Positions 1 to 12,399 of a DNA stretch of 64,000 nucleotides are shown one piece after another (the stretch's first letter is position 1; each line of letters starts with the position of its first letter). The notes below the pieces were generated by a model that did not search any database, was not told the origin of the DNA, and saw only the letters and a program-made list of their open reading frames with translations. Position numbers and translations under genes: made by a program. The stretch spans positions 113,447 through 177,446 of the forward strand of contig QANU01094673.1 in the NCBI GenBank assembly GCA_003254905.1. The letters are read 5' to 3'. This DNA comes from Nissolia schottii. Lineage: Eukaryota > Streptophyta > Magnoliopsida > Fabales > Fabaceae.

Positions 1-2500
1 TAATAATTATCAATATAGAACCATACAGTCATAGTACGCTATTTAAATAAAAAAATTTCTCTAATCACGTCGAATGCAAAACATTTGTCGGATTGACGAT
101 CATAGTTATAATTTAGAAGTTAGGATCGTGCTTGCTCGATTGCAGGGCCCACTTTGTCTCTGTCTGAGGTTTTCCAGAGACCAGAGACCCTTGGGAACCC
201 ACTCCCACAATAATTTATTTTGGTCCCAATATGATAAAAATTGGTAGATTGGTCGTCTTCTAGTTTTTTAGTATGCGACGACTTGTACATTGGACAAATT
301 AAAAATATTTTCCTTTCAACCAAAAATATTTATTCCTCCCCCATCAGCCCTTGTGAACTATGGTTGACCCCTCCCACTTTTCCCTAAATTTCTCTTCAAA
401 AGGTGGAACATCATTAACACTTTTTTCTTTTTTTTAAACCAAAAATCTAAACCCAAAAACCACTCATATTTTTCCCTTAGCTTTTGAAGAGAATTTCAAA
501 CGTCTTCCTCTCTTCTTCTTCCCCATACTCCTCTCCATAACCCAAGTCTTTGTTTGAAAAAATGTGGGTTTTTTCTTGCATGTGTTTGCTATTTTTCTTT
601 ACATGTAACTGATTTTTAATGTATAATATTCTCCTCTTCTTGTCACGAAAATAGGGTTTTTGGTTGCATGCATGTATGAAAAAAATGGGTTTTCTAGTGC
701 ATAGAACACTTCCTATGCACTTGCATGTCAAAAATAATTATTGATTCAGTTTCTCTATGGATTTTCCTTGAAGAAAACACATATTTTATGTTCATCCAAG
801 TCCCGTAGCATTTCGGCCATTATAGGGTTTCATAGGCCTTTTATGTGTGTTTGGTTGTCTTGTGTTTGTCATGACTTTCCTAGTGAAGAACCAAGTTTCC
901 CATAAGTTCAAGAAGTACATTGGCCTTGCATGTTTGTCATATTTTATGTAAAAGTGAGTTTCTTATGATGTGTTCTTTGGGTGCCTGCATGTGTGAGAAA
1001 AATGGGTTTTCGTTTATGTGTGTTCTTGCATGTGTGATTAGTTCCGTTGGTTCCCTTGAGTCTTCCTTGCTGTTTTCACTTTTTAAATTTGATTTTATAC
1101 CCTTGGAGGAGGTTTCTTAGGGTCCCTCAAGGTTTTCAAGTGTTGTTTTTATTTCTCTTGTTGTTCTTGAGTTTCTTGCCTAACTCTAAGGAGTTTTGTG
1201 AAGAGATTTGGCCTTAAAAATATGTTATTCCTTAAAATATAAATTTCTTCATTTTTGAGTAAAAATATAAGGGGATTAGATTATGTTACTATTTTAATGT
1301 TTTCATGAAAGATTTATTATTAGCATTATGATATCATAACGATTTTTGTGTGTTAAATATTAGTATGTATTTCATTATGTATATCCATGTTTTGAAATGT
1401 CCTATAGGTGTTGTGGAGAGTTCTTACCCCTCTATTCCCGTTATAGTTACAAGTTAAGATGTAGAAGCAATTCATGGAGAACATAATCAGTTACAGCGAT
1501 GTTAGAATTCTTAAGTCAACAATCACCTAAAGATAAAGTTATCCATAGGATCATTTTTGACTTTATTTTTATATCTTATATTTATGTTAGTATCTATAGT
1601 GTTCCAATTATACTCATGTAAGATATTTCAGACCTTGTCACATATTCTACATGTAAAATTATGTTTATATTTTCAAAGTAACAATTGTAAAAGAGTTCAT
1701 TTATGTTTGTTAAAAAAAAAGATGTTTTAATTGTTTTTAATTAAATTTAAAAGTGCATATTTTCGCAAAAAGTATAAGGAAACTAATATGTTAATCAAAA
1801 TTTTTAAGTCATGACAATGTTGTATGAGAACAATAGGTTTTCCTGCCTCTACTAGAACAAATTTCCTTGAGCAAAATCATGTAGATAGCTAACCCATTCG
1901 CATAGGGCATAGTGTTACCTAAAGCTTATAAGATGTTAGTCATATCTATGGCGTAATGTTATCTGAGGCTTATACGATGTCAGACATATCTAGGGTCACT
2001 TAGAATAATTAGTCATGCATAGAGCCAAATAAGCATGTTAGAATCAATAATGTCAATTATATCTTCTTCACCTCTTTGTCCTCATGCCTAATCAACATAT
2101 GTTAGGAATTCAAGCAGTTATAAGGACAGTTTTAAGAAAAATCCATGTAACGGAATAGAAGTGGTAAAGTCAAAAGTACGAAGTTCGTTGAATTTTGAGA
2201 ACCAAATTTCGAAGAAGATTGTGATGTCCAATATCCAGGACATAGTTGCAACGGTTGGGACTTGCAGTGATAATGTCACAACCAGATCGTGACAAACTCA
2301 GGGAACTTGCGTTCCCTAGCAGGCCACACTGTCTGGTTTTTCAAGTAGTGAACAAAGTTTCCTTTAATGTCCTAATACTTAAGATTAGAACCTTAAGCAT
2401 ATAAAACTAAAATATATAAACATGTCAAAACACACAACACACACTAGGGAATGAGGATCTTGGCTATAGCCCATGGAGCACTAGCATAACAACTAAGATA
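1..2500. other. Intergenic AT-rich DNA downstream of the CHYR gene
   Basis: I see no gene here. The short open frames lack recognisable domains and codon bias. The stretch is T-rich on the plus strand, with recurring phrases around GTTTTCTTGCATGTGT between 540 and 1050. It may be old retrotransposon LTR or UTR DNA, but no boundary could be found. Positions 73-153 resemble the stretch at 63472-63554 near the other end of the window and are listed separately. Confidence 0.5.
73..153 (+). repeat. Dispersed repeat, copy 1 (partner at 63472-63554)
   Basis: About 80 bases can be aligned by eye with 63472-63554, at roughly three quarters identity. Both contain TTTGTCGG, then GAAGTTAGGAT, and finish with CAGGGCCCACT. 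No coding content. It is probably a piece of an LTR or other dispersed element; the family is unknown. Confidence 0.5.
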
Positions 2501-2803
2501 CAATAGAACCAAATGTATGCATATACAAGATTAAAAATAGCGAGAATACAGTGCTAAACCCACATCATTTAGGGTGACGGGCTTCATATGGTAAGCGGAG
2601 TGCTCTGGCCGATAAGAGGACCAACGTTACTCCCGTGGACCAAACCTGAGAATTTTTCTCCCCTAGGATGTGTCGCAATTCCCAACTGTGCATTTTTTCC
2701 TCTTGCCAATGGATACAGGGATTGAAACTGCCTTCACAAGAACCAAGTGAAATAAAAAAATGCAGACTTTTAACTAAACCAGAAAATTGCCATTGCCACT
2801 TGC

Positions 2804-5800
2804 TCAGCCTCTGGTCTGTCGTGTGTTGTAGGATTTGCAGTTCAAACATTTTTGAGCCACAAAATGGAACTTAACATGGGAAGTTTTTCCGCAGTCGTTG
2901 CACAGGATCCAAACCTGTTGAGTGACACCATCATCAGTCCCTCATAATATTTGCTAAGGAAAGCAAATACACTAAGATCCAAATCAACTAATTCATCAGT
3001 CCACATCATATATAAATTCTCCCCGAACTGTTACTACTCACACCCATAGCAGCAACAAAAAGACACCGGCAAACTAAAAGGCAAAGATATTGCTATAAGA
3101 GCAACACAATACCCACAATCATCAAAGACGAGAAGGAAAGGAACACTGACCATTTTATTCTGATATGGTTCAGGCATGGGTGTAGCAGCAATCTCCAAGT
3201 CAAATTTCTCCCAAACCTTTGACATATCACACACCGACTTCGAGCAGAGAGGGCATGCATATCTGATGTATATTTTGCAAGCAATGATCAGTAAAATTTT
3301 CACACAGATAGAAGAAGTAAGAAGACGGGGAACTCTGCAACTCACTGGAAATGTTCTCTCATTTCATCCAGGCAGCTCTTATGGATTGTATGGCCGCAGG
3401 GCATAACATTGACATCATTTCTGGATTCAAACAAATACTGCAAGTGCCAATTTCAGTGTGCTTGAATCAGCTTCCAGCAATTCATACATCAGGGAGAAGA
3501 AAACGTGATTCTTAAATCAGGGAAGTCACGAGGTTTACCTCAAAACAAACAGGGCAGTCATGATGCATTGCACCTTCAACACAAGGGTGACTGTTTTTCA
3601 GAAGGATTGAGTAGCAACAACCTATGCAAATAATTCATGAGTTAAATCATCATACATGTAGTACATTGTAAAATAAATTATTTAGTATTTAATAAAAAGC
3701 CTCGAAGTTATGTAGCTATGAAAAGTTCACAATGAAAAAGAATTTACTAACCACACTTGTAGCAATGGAAGAAATTCTCACGTCCTCCAGTTCTGCATTA
3801 AAACATATCAGGAACAATTACCAAGAATTTTGATACTAAACACAGCCAATCCAATATAGTGGAATACCTAAAAGCTTAAGATATACTTGATACAAATGTG
3901 ATGTCGAAGTTAAATGCAAAAACCAGAAAGGTACAAGAAGGATGGTCTCTGGGGCCTTGGATAAGGGAGAGTGACAAACATAGTATTGCATTTCCAATTT
4001 AAGGGAATTCTCTAAAATCAAAAGTAGAGTGAACACTAACTTTGAGGGGAAAAATTAAAAAAATTACTTTCATAATACAAGTAGATGGAACAATAATTTA
4101 TTTTAGAAAGAATATGGTGCCAGATACCTGCCCCTTACGTAAATACAGAGGCATTAATATTTCAGATAACACAACCAGATTAGCAGTTAATACCTGCAAA
4201 TTCCACATCCACTGCAATGATACTGCTGCTTAGATATCTGGATCACATAAATAAGATAGTTAGTTAGTAACACAGTATCAACGTGGAAATATTCATGGTT
4301 TAACAGTTTCAACAATTTTACTCTTCTACCCCTATTATACAAATTAATTACCAAAATATCCTTGTTTTCAAACTTTTGACAAAATTATCACGGTTTTGGC
4401 TAACGTGGCAACTAGACGCTGTGTGGCGTGCCACATGAGATTCGCAAGGGCGGTTGGCGAATTCAAGCCAAAATCACCACTAAGCTTGGCGAATCCAGGG
4501 TAAATTCGCCACTAGTGTATGCGAATCCAAGGCAAATTCGCCACTAGGGCAGGCGAATCCAAGGGAAATTCGCCACTAAGCTTCGCGAATCCAAGCTAAA
4601 ACCTCCACAACAGTTGGCGAATCCAGCACTATATATTCATGGCCCCCACCCCAATCCGTACCACTCCTCTCATTTTCTTACATTTCACTTCTCTCTAAAA
4701 AATTTATCTCTTTAGAATTCCAGAGCTCTTGGATTCCTACTAGCTACCTGTCCCGACTGCTCCCGACCGTTCTTAAATTCAATTTGTACGACGGACTTGT
4801 AAGTTTTAATTTATTAAAATTTATAAATCAATTAGTATGTGCGAAATAACTTTTTTAAATTAATTATGTAAATGTTTTCCATATTAGTTTGCTGAGAAAT
4901 TTTTTATAGATTGATGTAATGGTTAGGGTTTAATGCAGTGTGTATTGCTACATTGGTTAGGGTTTAATGCATACGTATTGCTATATTGGTATTTTATAGC
5001 GGGTACTATGGCCCATGTTGTTAAACTTGGTCTAGAGGACAAATCTGTTCTAGAACTGCAAACTTGTCATGTGTCGCAGCATATCTGGAACGGGGCCCGT
5101 GATAGGGTCTTGCGTGTTCGAAGAGTGCACGTGGCCAGGCATGAAGAAAAACATAGGGACCCCCCCCCCAAGTGCATCGTTCCTTACCTAGAGCAGGCGG
5201 GTTTTTTGGGTGTTGTCTACATGGGTTATTGCCCTATTGATCACCACTTGATCACTGCACTGATGGAGAGATGACGACCTGAGACCCACACATTTCATAT
5301 GATTGCTGGGGAGTGCACCATGACGTTGGAGGACGTCAGCATCATTTCTGGTCTACCCATTAAGGGACATGCCGTTACTAGCCGTTCTCATGATTCACAA
5401 TTGGTAGATCACTGCGATGAGCTGCTTGGTGCTCGTCCCCCACAACAGACTGGGTACTCCGTATCATGCATTCGCATGTCATGGTTATTAGAGCTACTTT
5501 CCCGTGAGCCTGCCGACGATGCAGACCCTGTAAAGGTCCAGCATCACTTCATTGGAGGCACATTGTTTCCTGACCATTCAGGGTCATAGGTCCATGCTAT
5601 GTACCTCCCACTACTAGAGGACTTGGAGTAGACTCGGTCACATAGCTAGGGATCATCTGCCATGGCATTTATATACCGGGAGTTGTGTAAGACGACGGAT
5701 TATGATGCTCACGACATTGGAGGCCCCTGCACTATCCTCCAGTATTTCGCATGGCATAGATTTCCTCGCCTTGTCCCTGCCCGGGCTAACCATGACGACG

Positions 5801-8800
5801 AGGCAAGCTGGATGAACTACCTAGCTGATCGTGCACCCTTCGTCCATTGGGATTCAAGTGTTATTCATTTGTTTATTCTTCAAGCTTTAGGGTTTCAATG
5901 TGCATTATATGGTTAACTAATGTTTGTATTTAAATTTGAATTAGGTGACACGCTCATAAAATTCTTACCGATTTGCCATTACATGTTCTTCATTATTATC
6001 GTCGTTTCTTCGATAACTCGAAGAAAAATGAGGTAATTATATATTTGTTCATATATATTATTCATCATTCGATTATAACCTTCGTACTAACTAACTTTAT
6101 TTTCAGATTGTCTGGGAGCCTTACACGGCAGAAACATTAGCTCTGCTACCTGACTTTTGCATGGCTGGGCAAACCATTTGGCGGGTCGTAGTCCCTCTGA
6201 TTTGTTTCTTCATTGTTAAGTGGCACCATCCAGACAAAGTGATGCGCCAGTTTGGTATGGATCAGCCTATACCAACGAGGCCACACCAGCCCGATCACCT
6301 GCACATCACCCTGGTTGGGAGGACCGACCCATACTGGCCAGATGTGCATAGGCAGTACATTGGCTACTGGGACGATCGGGCCGCACGGGTTGTCACTCAG
6401 AGACCATTGCGTGAGCCTCTTAGCACACGCTCACAGTACATGCAATGGTACAAAAAATTTACGAGACGTTGGATCAGTCGAGCTTCGGCGCCTATAGGAG
6501 CTATGGTAAGTTTTACGTCAACGATTTGTTTGTAACATTTATTTTGCACTAATGATGATAATTAATTTTATTTCAAATTGTCAGGGTGACATTGCGGAGC
6601 AGTTGGTGTGTTGGTCTGTGGATCCTCATTCTTTTGCCATGAACAAGCTTCGAGCATCAGCTGAGGCTATCCTATTAGCCATCCAGGAGCATGATCAGTT
6701 GGAATGGAACAATTTCAGTTAGCTCCTACTCCTGCAACTACCGTTCCACCACCAACTGATGCCGATGACGAGGGTGGTCCTAGGACACATCGTAGAAGAA
6801 CTGGATTAGCAGCTGGACGAAGACATGTTTGTAATGCTGAAGAGTCCGAGTCTTCAACACAGCAAAGTGCTCCAAATGAGGCCAATGTAGCACCTACTGT
6901 CGACGCTGGCAACCCACCACCTCCATCTTCATACCCTTACCCACCACCATCATACCGTTACCCATCACCGACTCCACCGCCTCATTCTTACCCACCACCA
7001 TCATACCCTTACCCACCACCACCCCCATATACTTATCCATCCCAGGCTGGCACGTCTGATCCTGATTGTAGACCACAACACTCTGATACATAGGTTTAGG
7101 GTTTTTGTTGGCTTCGTATAAAAACTTATGTAATGATATTTTAACTCATGTATTTTATTATATGCAATTATATATGAATGTGCACTTTTCATCTACAAGA
7201 AGTTATTATCCTAATCAAGTTTATAAGCGACACAAGATAACTGTTTTAAGATTTAAAGTAGGGTAAAATAATCTTTAACATAAAATTGAAAGCAATTCGG
7301 TTAGGATTTATTAGGGTTGATTAGTTTAGTGGTGATTACGTCATGGTTGATTAAGGTTAGGGTTTATTAGGTTAGTGGGTTAGGTTAGGGGTGATTATGT
7401 TAGGGTTTATTATGGTTTAATAGGTTTATTGAGATTAGGTTAGGGTTTATTATGTTAGGGGTGATTAGGTTAGTGGCGACTAGGTTAGGGTTTATTAGGT
7501 TAGTGGTGATTAGATTAGGGTTTATTATGTTAGAGGTGATTAGGGTAGGGTTTATTATGGTATATTAGGTTAGGATGGATTAGGGTTAGGGTTTATTAGG
7601 TTAATGGTGATTAGATTAGGGGTGATTAGGTTAGGATTTATTACGGTTTAATATGTTAATTGAGATTAGGTTAGGGTTGATTAGGTTAGTGGCGATTAGG
7701 TTAAGGTTTATTAGGTTAGTGGCATGTTAGGGGTGATTAGGGTAGGGTTTATTATGGTATATTAGGTTAGGACGGATTAGAATTACGGTTTATTAGGTTA
7801 GGGGTGATTAGGTTAGAGTTTATTGGGTTAGTGGTAATTAGGTTAGGGTTTATTAGGTTAGGGTAGGGTTTATTATTTTAAGGGTGATTAGGGTTTATTA
7901 TGTTATGGGTTATTAGGGTAAGGTTGATTAGGTTAGTGGTGATTAGGTTAGGGTTTAGGGTTGATAAGGGGAAGGGTTGGGGCAGATGGGGATTCGCCAA
8001 ACCGTGTGGACAATTCGAGTTGAACTTGTATACACAGATTGGGGTGGGGGCCATGAATAGTGCAGGATTCGCCAACCGTTGTGGCGGTTTTAGCTTGGAT
8101 TCGCCAAGCTTAGTGGCAAATTTCCCTTGGATTCGCCTACCCTAGTGGCGAATTTGCCTTGGATTCGCCAAGCTTAGTGGCGATTTTGGCTTGAATTCGC
8201 CAAGCTTCCCTGGCGAATCTCACGTGGCACGCCACGTAGCGTCCAGTTGCCACGTCAGCCAAAACCGTGGTAGTTTTGTAAAAAGTTTGAAAACAGGGAT
8301 ATTTTGGTAATTAGTTTGTGTAATAGCGGTAAAAGAGTAAAATTGTCAAAAGTTTCTTACAATCCTATCTTTCCATGACTAATCTACATGCTACAGTTAG
8401 AAAGAATACTCACTAGTTATGGTTGCCTTAGAGATAATTAAACCAACAGTTTTATCAAATACAAACCAAAAATATAGGAAACATGAAAAAGGGGAAAAAA
8501 TCCTCAATTCAAGGATTAACTACTCACATCATCATCAAAGAGCTTGCATGTCTCACAATAGTACTTCCCCATACAAACACCACAATTAATACAGTTTTGC
8601 TGAACCTGTAAGTAGTACAAATCAGCACAAGAAAACAATTTGGATTAAAAAAGATTGTAAGCAGCTGATGCCTGATAAAATGAGACATTTACTAGTTTAA
8701 AGCAACATATGTTTTCTACTGAACATCTTAGATGAAAGTAAAAGAAAGAATTACAAACTGTTTCAACAAAACATCCAGAGCTACCTCCAAAAAGTATAAT

Positions 8801-9906
8801 TAACTTTGAAAGTCTCCTTGACAAATGCACCTTTTTGTTTACTTTATGCATGTGAATGCATGTATATACATTCACACGTAGAAAGGTTTCTTCCTTATTT
8901 AATAATTTGATAAATAAGAAAAATTAAACTCCTCCTAAACTAGTCTTTGGATCCACCCTTGTAATTCGTATTCCACAAGAAAAAGTACACACAAGGATAT
9001 GGAATAAATTCAAAACTCACCTCTTGTTGGGTCCCACAAAGTGAACATATCACCTGTACATGTCAAAGTTGTATATCATTAGCATTATGGACTGCCATGG
9101 TCATTAAGTGACAAAGTGAAAAAGGTGCAAAAAACTGTACCATATGGGGAGGTCCAAAACAAATGACCATACCTGTTTGACTTGGTGGCGGGGAATGTCG
9201 TGTCTATGCTTCTGGTCAACGTTGATATCATTCTGTTAAAATACAAAACAAGCTTAAAAATATTAATGGAATGCTACAGTACAGAATTACACATGATGAG
9301 ATTATTCAATGGGGGTTAAATCAAACATAATAAGCTTGAACAAAACCATTAACGACAACTTCTCAAATCAATACAACAAAGAGTACACAACCGTCAGGGA
9401 AGTAAGAGAAAGGACTGCCAGATGTCAATCAAAGAATACAAGTTTGGCTTAGGCTTGAGGTATCAAATAAAACGGAACAATATTATTTACTGAGACAGCC
9501 ATGGTTGAAATATTTGAAACACAGAATTACCATCAAATACAAGATTAGGGATTTTACTCACTTTTGCCTCATTGTGACAATGGCGGCAATCGAAAATCTC
9601 ACCACAACAGGGGGCCCTGATACGACATCTTCTCCTGTAATGTTGACAACTGCAGAGAAACCATAGTAAACAACAGCTCAAAATAGCAGAGAAAAGAGAG
9701 AGCAAACAAGAAATTTACCCATGCTCCATGTATCCTTTATCCCGCAAGTCATTGATCTTTTCATGATCTGTTGATTGACTTGATTCTTCCCCATGCATGA
9801 GCTCTGTATTTGATTCTGCAGTATACATGTCTTCCTCAGTCATATGCTTAATATTGTTGCACTCGAACTGCAGGGGTTCAGAGTGCATTACTGCCACCTC
9901 TCCCAT
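2804..9906 (-). CDS. CHY zinc-finger, CTCHY and RING-H2 E3 ubiquitin ligase (CHYR/RZFP34/MIEL1 family), 11 exons
   Basis: Predicted E3 ubiquitin ligase of 309 aa. Coding exons, in order: 9719-9906, 9562-9649, 9173-9232, 9021-9053, 8528-8605, 4194-4237, 3752-3792, 3539-3621, 3346-3437, 3151-3262, 2804-2914. All introns are GT..AG and the exons sum to 930 nt in one frame. Residues 1-61 are an acidic, variable leader. The CHY finger starts at residue 62 ([12 protein letters not shown]) and is followed by the CTCHY finger ([14 protein letters not shown]). The RING-H2 finger spans about 200-242 (CPVC..CGHTIH..CPLC). A C-terminal zinc ribbon runs from about 274 ([15 protein letters not shown]). Arabidopsis relatives act in ABA, stress and MYB-turnover pathways. 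The leader is longer than in MIEL1, so the nearest relative may be At3g62970 or At5g25560. Intron 5 (4238-8527) holds a MULE but the reading frame is intact, so I infer a working gene. Confidence 0.93.
4302..4310 (+). repeat. Target-site duplication of MULE-1, left
   Basis: AACAGTTTC directly precedes the TIR. It matches AAAAGTTTC at 8348-8356 in 8 of 9 positions. Confidence 0.7.
4311..4656 (+). repeat. MULE-1 left TIR with TTCGCCA/TGGCGAA array
   Basis: The outer 120 bp are AT-rich, then GCGTGCCAC-rich sequence leads into alternating GGCGAAT and ATTCGCC motifs from about 4440 to 4625. They are spaced roughly 30 bp apart and separated by AAGCTT or CCACTAG-type linkers. The reverse complement of 8037-8347 has the same order of motifs. 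Repeated subterminal motifs like these are candidate transposase-binding sites; that role is inference. Confidence 0.8.
5008..7093 (+). pseudogene. Plant mobile domain (PMD, MAIN-like) gene of MULE-1, decayed
   Basis: The translation matches the aminotransferase-like plant mobile domain (MAIN/MAIL/PP7L relatives and transposon-borne PMD proteins). Blocks seen in order: LVALMERxRPETHTF-type block near 5250-5300, [14 protein letters not shown] at about 5320-5361, an exon at 6107-6505 starting IVWEPYT, and a last exon from 6585. A Pro/Tyr-rich tail (YPYPPP repeats) ends at 7093. The first exon has in-frame stops at 5272 (TGG to TGA), 5587, 5629 and 5647 (TGG to TAG). A 5-bp tandem duplication near 6700 shifts the frame between the domain and the tail. 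It has GT..AG introns but cannot make a full protein. PMD proteins of Arabidopsis act in transposon silencing and meristem maintenance; what transposon copies do is unknown. Confidence 0.82.
7283..7965 (+). repeat. Degenerate TTAGGG-like minisatellite in MULE-1
   Basis: Dozens of imperfect units of the type GTGATTAGGTTAGGG and TTTATTAGGTTAG fill about 680 bp between the PMD gene and the right TIR. The phrase TTAGGGTTTATTAGG recurs. It is not the perfect plant telomere repeat (TTTAGGG), but is similar enough to have arisen from it or by slippage. Confidence 0.85.
8037..8347 (-). repeat. MULE-1 right TIR
   Basis: Reverse complement of the left TIR with scattered substitutions. It holds the same series of GGCGAAT motifs in inverted order and ends in AAGAGTAAAATTGTC next to the target duplication. 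Confidence 0.82.
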
Positions 9907-11752
9907 GTTACCTCAGGTAAGATTACCAAATATTTAGAAGCAGGCAGTGAGCTTAGGGACCTGCATGTAGGAACACATTTAGAAATAATCCTAAAACTAC
10001 TAAAGGCATACTCAGTCACCCCATCAAGCCAGGTAAACACTGAATGCATTGCTGCTTTCTTCTAGACTGCTGCAAGATCAATTGAAATCAGCAACAACAA
10101 ATCGAATCACGCAGCTCCAATCAGCACCACTCCAATAGGGGAACACATCAAAATAAGTGTATATACAAGAATTCCATATATTACTACAAGGTTGGCTCTG
10201 GGGTACTTGACACTTGACAGCCACCAGAAGTAAAATAGAAACCAATAGCATGCAAAGATCACTTGATTCCTTGAAGAACTCCCAGGCCCAGAACCAAATC
10301 CACAACTATACTGGAGCCAACCAATAGACACTCCAAACCTATGTTGAAATCAACAAATCACTCAATCAAATGCATCTCAAATCTCAAATAGTAAAAATAT
10401 AGTAGATGTGTTAGAGATATTGTCCATGAAGGGCAACTCTACCTTAACGGGCAGTTCCGCATTGATTCCCCCAAGAATTGAAACTTACCAAAAGCAAATA
10501 CTTATAAAAACTTCACATCATCTGCATCTTGGAGGATCCCTTTTGGTCAAAATAAATAATTTCTCTTCATTATGTAGTTGACTAGGTCAATCACTGCCAA
10601 GAATTGTCACACTACTCCAGGGACTAGGTTATAAATATTCAAGAACGAAGTCCATATCAATATTAGGAGCGCAGCAGCAGGGTTGTCCCTTCTACTAGCC
10701 TAGAAAAAATGAAGGCTGGAAGAAGAAAGAAGGGAAGATTGGTGCCCACAATGGCACGTCATATAATCAAATATCTGGCCAACCATAAGTGTATGAATCA
10801 TCAACCTCTTTGTTGTTCATAAGTGGGAAAAGAAACAAACGGATAGTTTCTACAAACTTAAGCACAAAAGGAATCCCACAACAAGCTTCATCAACATCAA
10901 AACTGGCTTCAAACTGTATATCATAGCAGACTCCGACTCCAAGAGGTGGCATAGTCAGAAGGACATGGCTAGGGAAGCAAAAAGATGTAATTGTTTGGCT
11001 ACTCTTCCTCCAAAAGAATACAAGGCCACTCTTCCCTTCAAAAAGAATATAGAGCATTGTCCTTGCAGTGTTATCTTTCTGCAACAGGTGCTCCTCTTTG
11101 GATGCAAAATCGCATTTTCCTGCAAAACACTTCTACGTAGAAGCTATCTAAATTGACATGGTCACTCATCCTCCTAAAATTTCTAGCTCTCAGCTTCTCC
11201 CCGAAGGCCATATCGAATTACAGATTATTCCCAGCCCCAGCTATCATAATTCTAAGGATTTCTTAATGCATTTTCAGTGAGAAATTTTCTTCTTGATTCC
11301 TTAACAAGTGGCAGGAAGGACACTAATTAACAAAATCCTAATTATAATTACTTTAGGTTAAACACATAAACTGTCTCCCGCTTTCTTATGAATAAGACAC
11401 TAATAAAGTCTGACGATTTTACACACTGCATATCTTTTCATTTCATGTATTTCACCTTTCCCAAAGGTTCCTTCTTTTCAATGGTGGAGGCGCCTGTTTC
11501 AAAGGTAGATTACATCCGATAGAATGACACCATATATCAATAACATATGCAACAATTCATTAGCGTGTGGCGAAAATAAAAGGTACTATAAACGTTAGCG
11601 AATGGCTCACCCTCAGAACATAACATGATAGAAAGCAAACGAGTTAATCATGTAACACAACACAAACAGGTAAAATTCAAAATTGCGCAGAATTCACAAA
11701 TCGGATTATTCAGAAACCAAACCAAACATCACCCAGCCAAAATTAGCACGAA

Positions 11753-11788
<36 letters not shown>

Positions 11789-11800
11789 CTGGTACGTTAC
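9907..11800 (-). other. Probable 5'-UTR intron of the CHYR gene
   Basis: No coding domain seen on either strand. Between the TATA box and the first coding exon the sequence is ordinary AT-rich intron-like DNA. Several frames of 60-105 codons are open by chance. A (GAAA)n microsatellite lies at 11750-11789, just inside the putative first intron. Confidence 0.4.
11750..11789 (+). repeat. (GAAA)n microsatellite
   Basis: About nine tandem GAAA units, directly next to the proposed first-intron donor of the CHYR gene. Confidence 0.9.
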
Positions 11801-12060
11801 CTACACAGAGAACACAATTAAAAAAACACAATTCGAGAATACAGATAGTGAAATTAAAATTAAGATACGGCACAGAATTATCACAGAAACAACAACGAAC
11901 TTTCGGCTCGGTGAGATGGGAACCAGACGCCAATGTGATCGGCGATCCAACAAACAAAGGCGTGGCGATCTACGGGTTTTGTTTTCGGAGCTCCGATTCG
12001 AAACTTCTGTTGTATGCGCTTCTTGTCTTGGAAATGAAAGAGGGATGGCAAATTGGAGCG

Positions 12061-12070
12061 GAATTTATAG
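12061..12070 (-). promoter_or_regulatory. TATA box of the CHYR gene
   Basis: The minus strand reads CTATAAATTC here, with GC-richer sequence downstream as expected for a 5' UTR. This places the start site near 12035. A likely donor (GTAACGT, at 11800) would end a first UTR exon of about 235 nt and leave a leader intron of nearly 1.9 kb before the ATG at 9906. The UTR splice is inferred, not proven. Confidence 0.55.
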
Positions 12071-12399
12071 GCGCACAATCTCAGTTTTTGAAAAGAATTT
12101 CGAGAGGCTTCGAAATTTAACCAGTTCTAGACGAAAACGATAAAATTGATTTTGAAAGCGACATGCCCATAATAGCCGGTGACAGGCTGACAGCTCTTAT
12201 CTCAATTTGTATTTCCGCTTTTGGACATGGAAATATCTGGGATACTTATTGGATACGCGTCGGTAACCTGTCGCTTACTGTTTCCGTGCAGATATATATT
12301 TGGATTATTTGTCATACATTGTTCTGACTTTCGGATAAACGAGTATTTCACTATTTCTTTTTTATTTGTATTTTTATTTTATATATTTTAAATTTGAGA

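Larger units (their letters stand above)
4311..8347 (+). mobile_element. MULE-1: Mutator-like element carrying a PMD gene, inside intron 5 of the CHYR gene
   Basis: The ends are long inverted repeats: 4311-4656 matches the reverse complement of 8037-8347. Both start near ACAATTTTACTCTT and end at a block reading GGCCCCCACCCCAATC. The flanks are AACAGTTTC (4302-4310) and AAAAGTTTC (8348-8356), 8 of 9 identical, the 9-bp target duplication expected of Mutator elements. The interior holds a leader, a decayed plant-mobile-domain gene (5008-7093) and a TTAGGG-like array. No transposase is present, so the element is non-autonomous. MULE-2 at 56485 shares TIR style and leader. Confidence 0.88.

Noticed and set aside
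4437..4630. CRISPR-like repeat-spacer array
   Set aside because: Motifs alternate in direction, linkers are related to each other, and the genome is a plant; it is a TIR motif array.
7283..7965. True telomere or chromosome end
   Set aside because: Units are imperfect and vary; the array is bounded by a PMD gene and a MULE TIR, so it is internal to the element.
11625..12143. Plus-strand frames of 145 and 172 codons
   Set aside because: They overlap the promoter, UTR and GAAA microsatellite of the CHYR gene; low complexity, no family.
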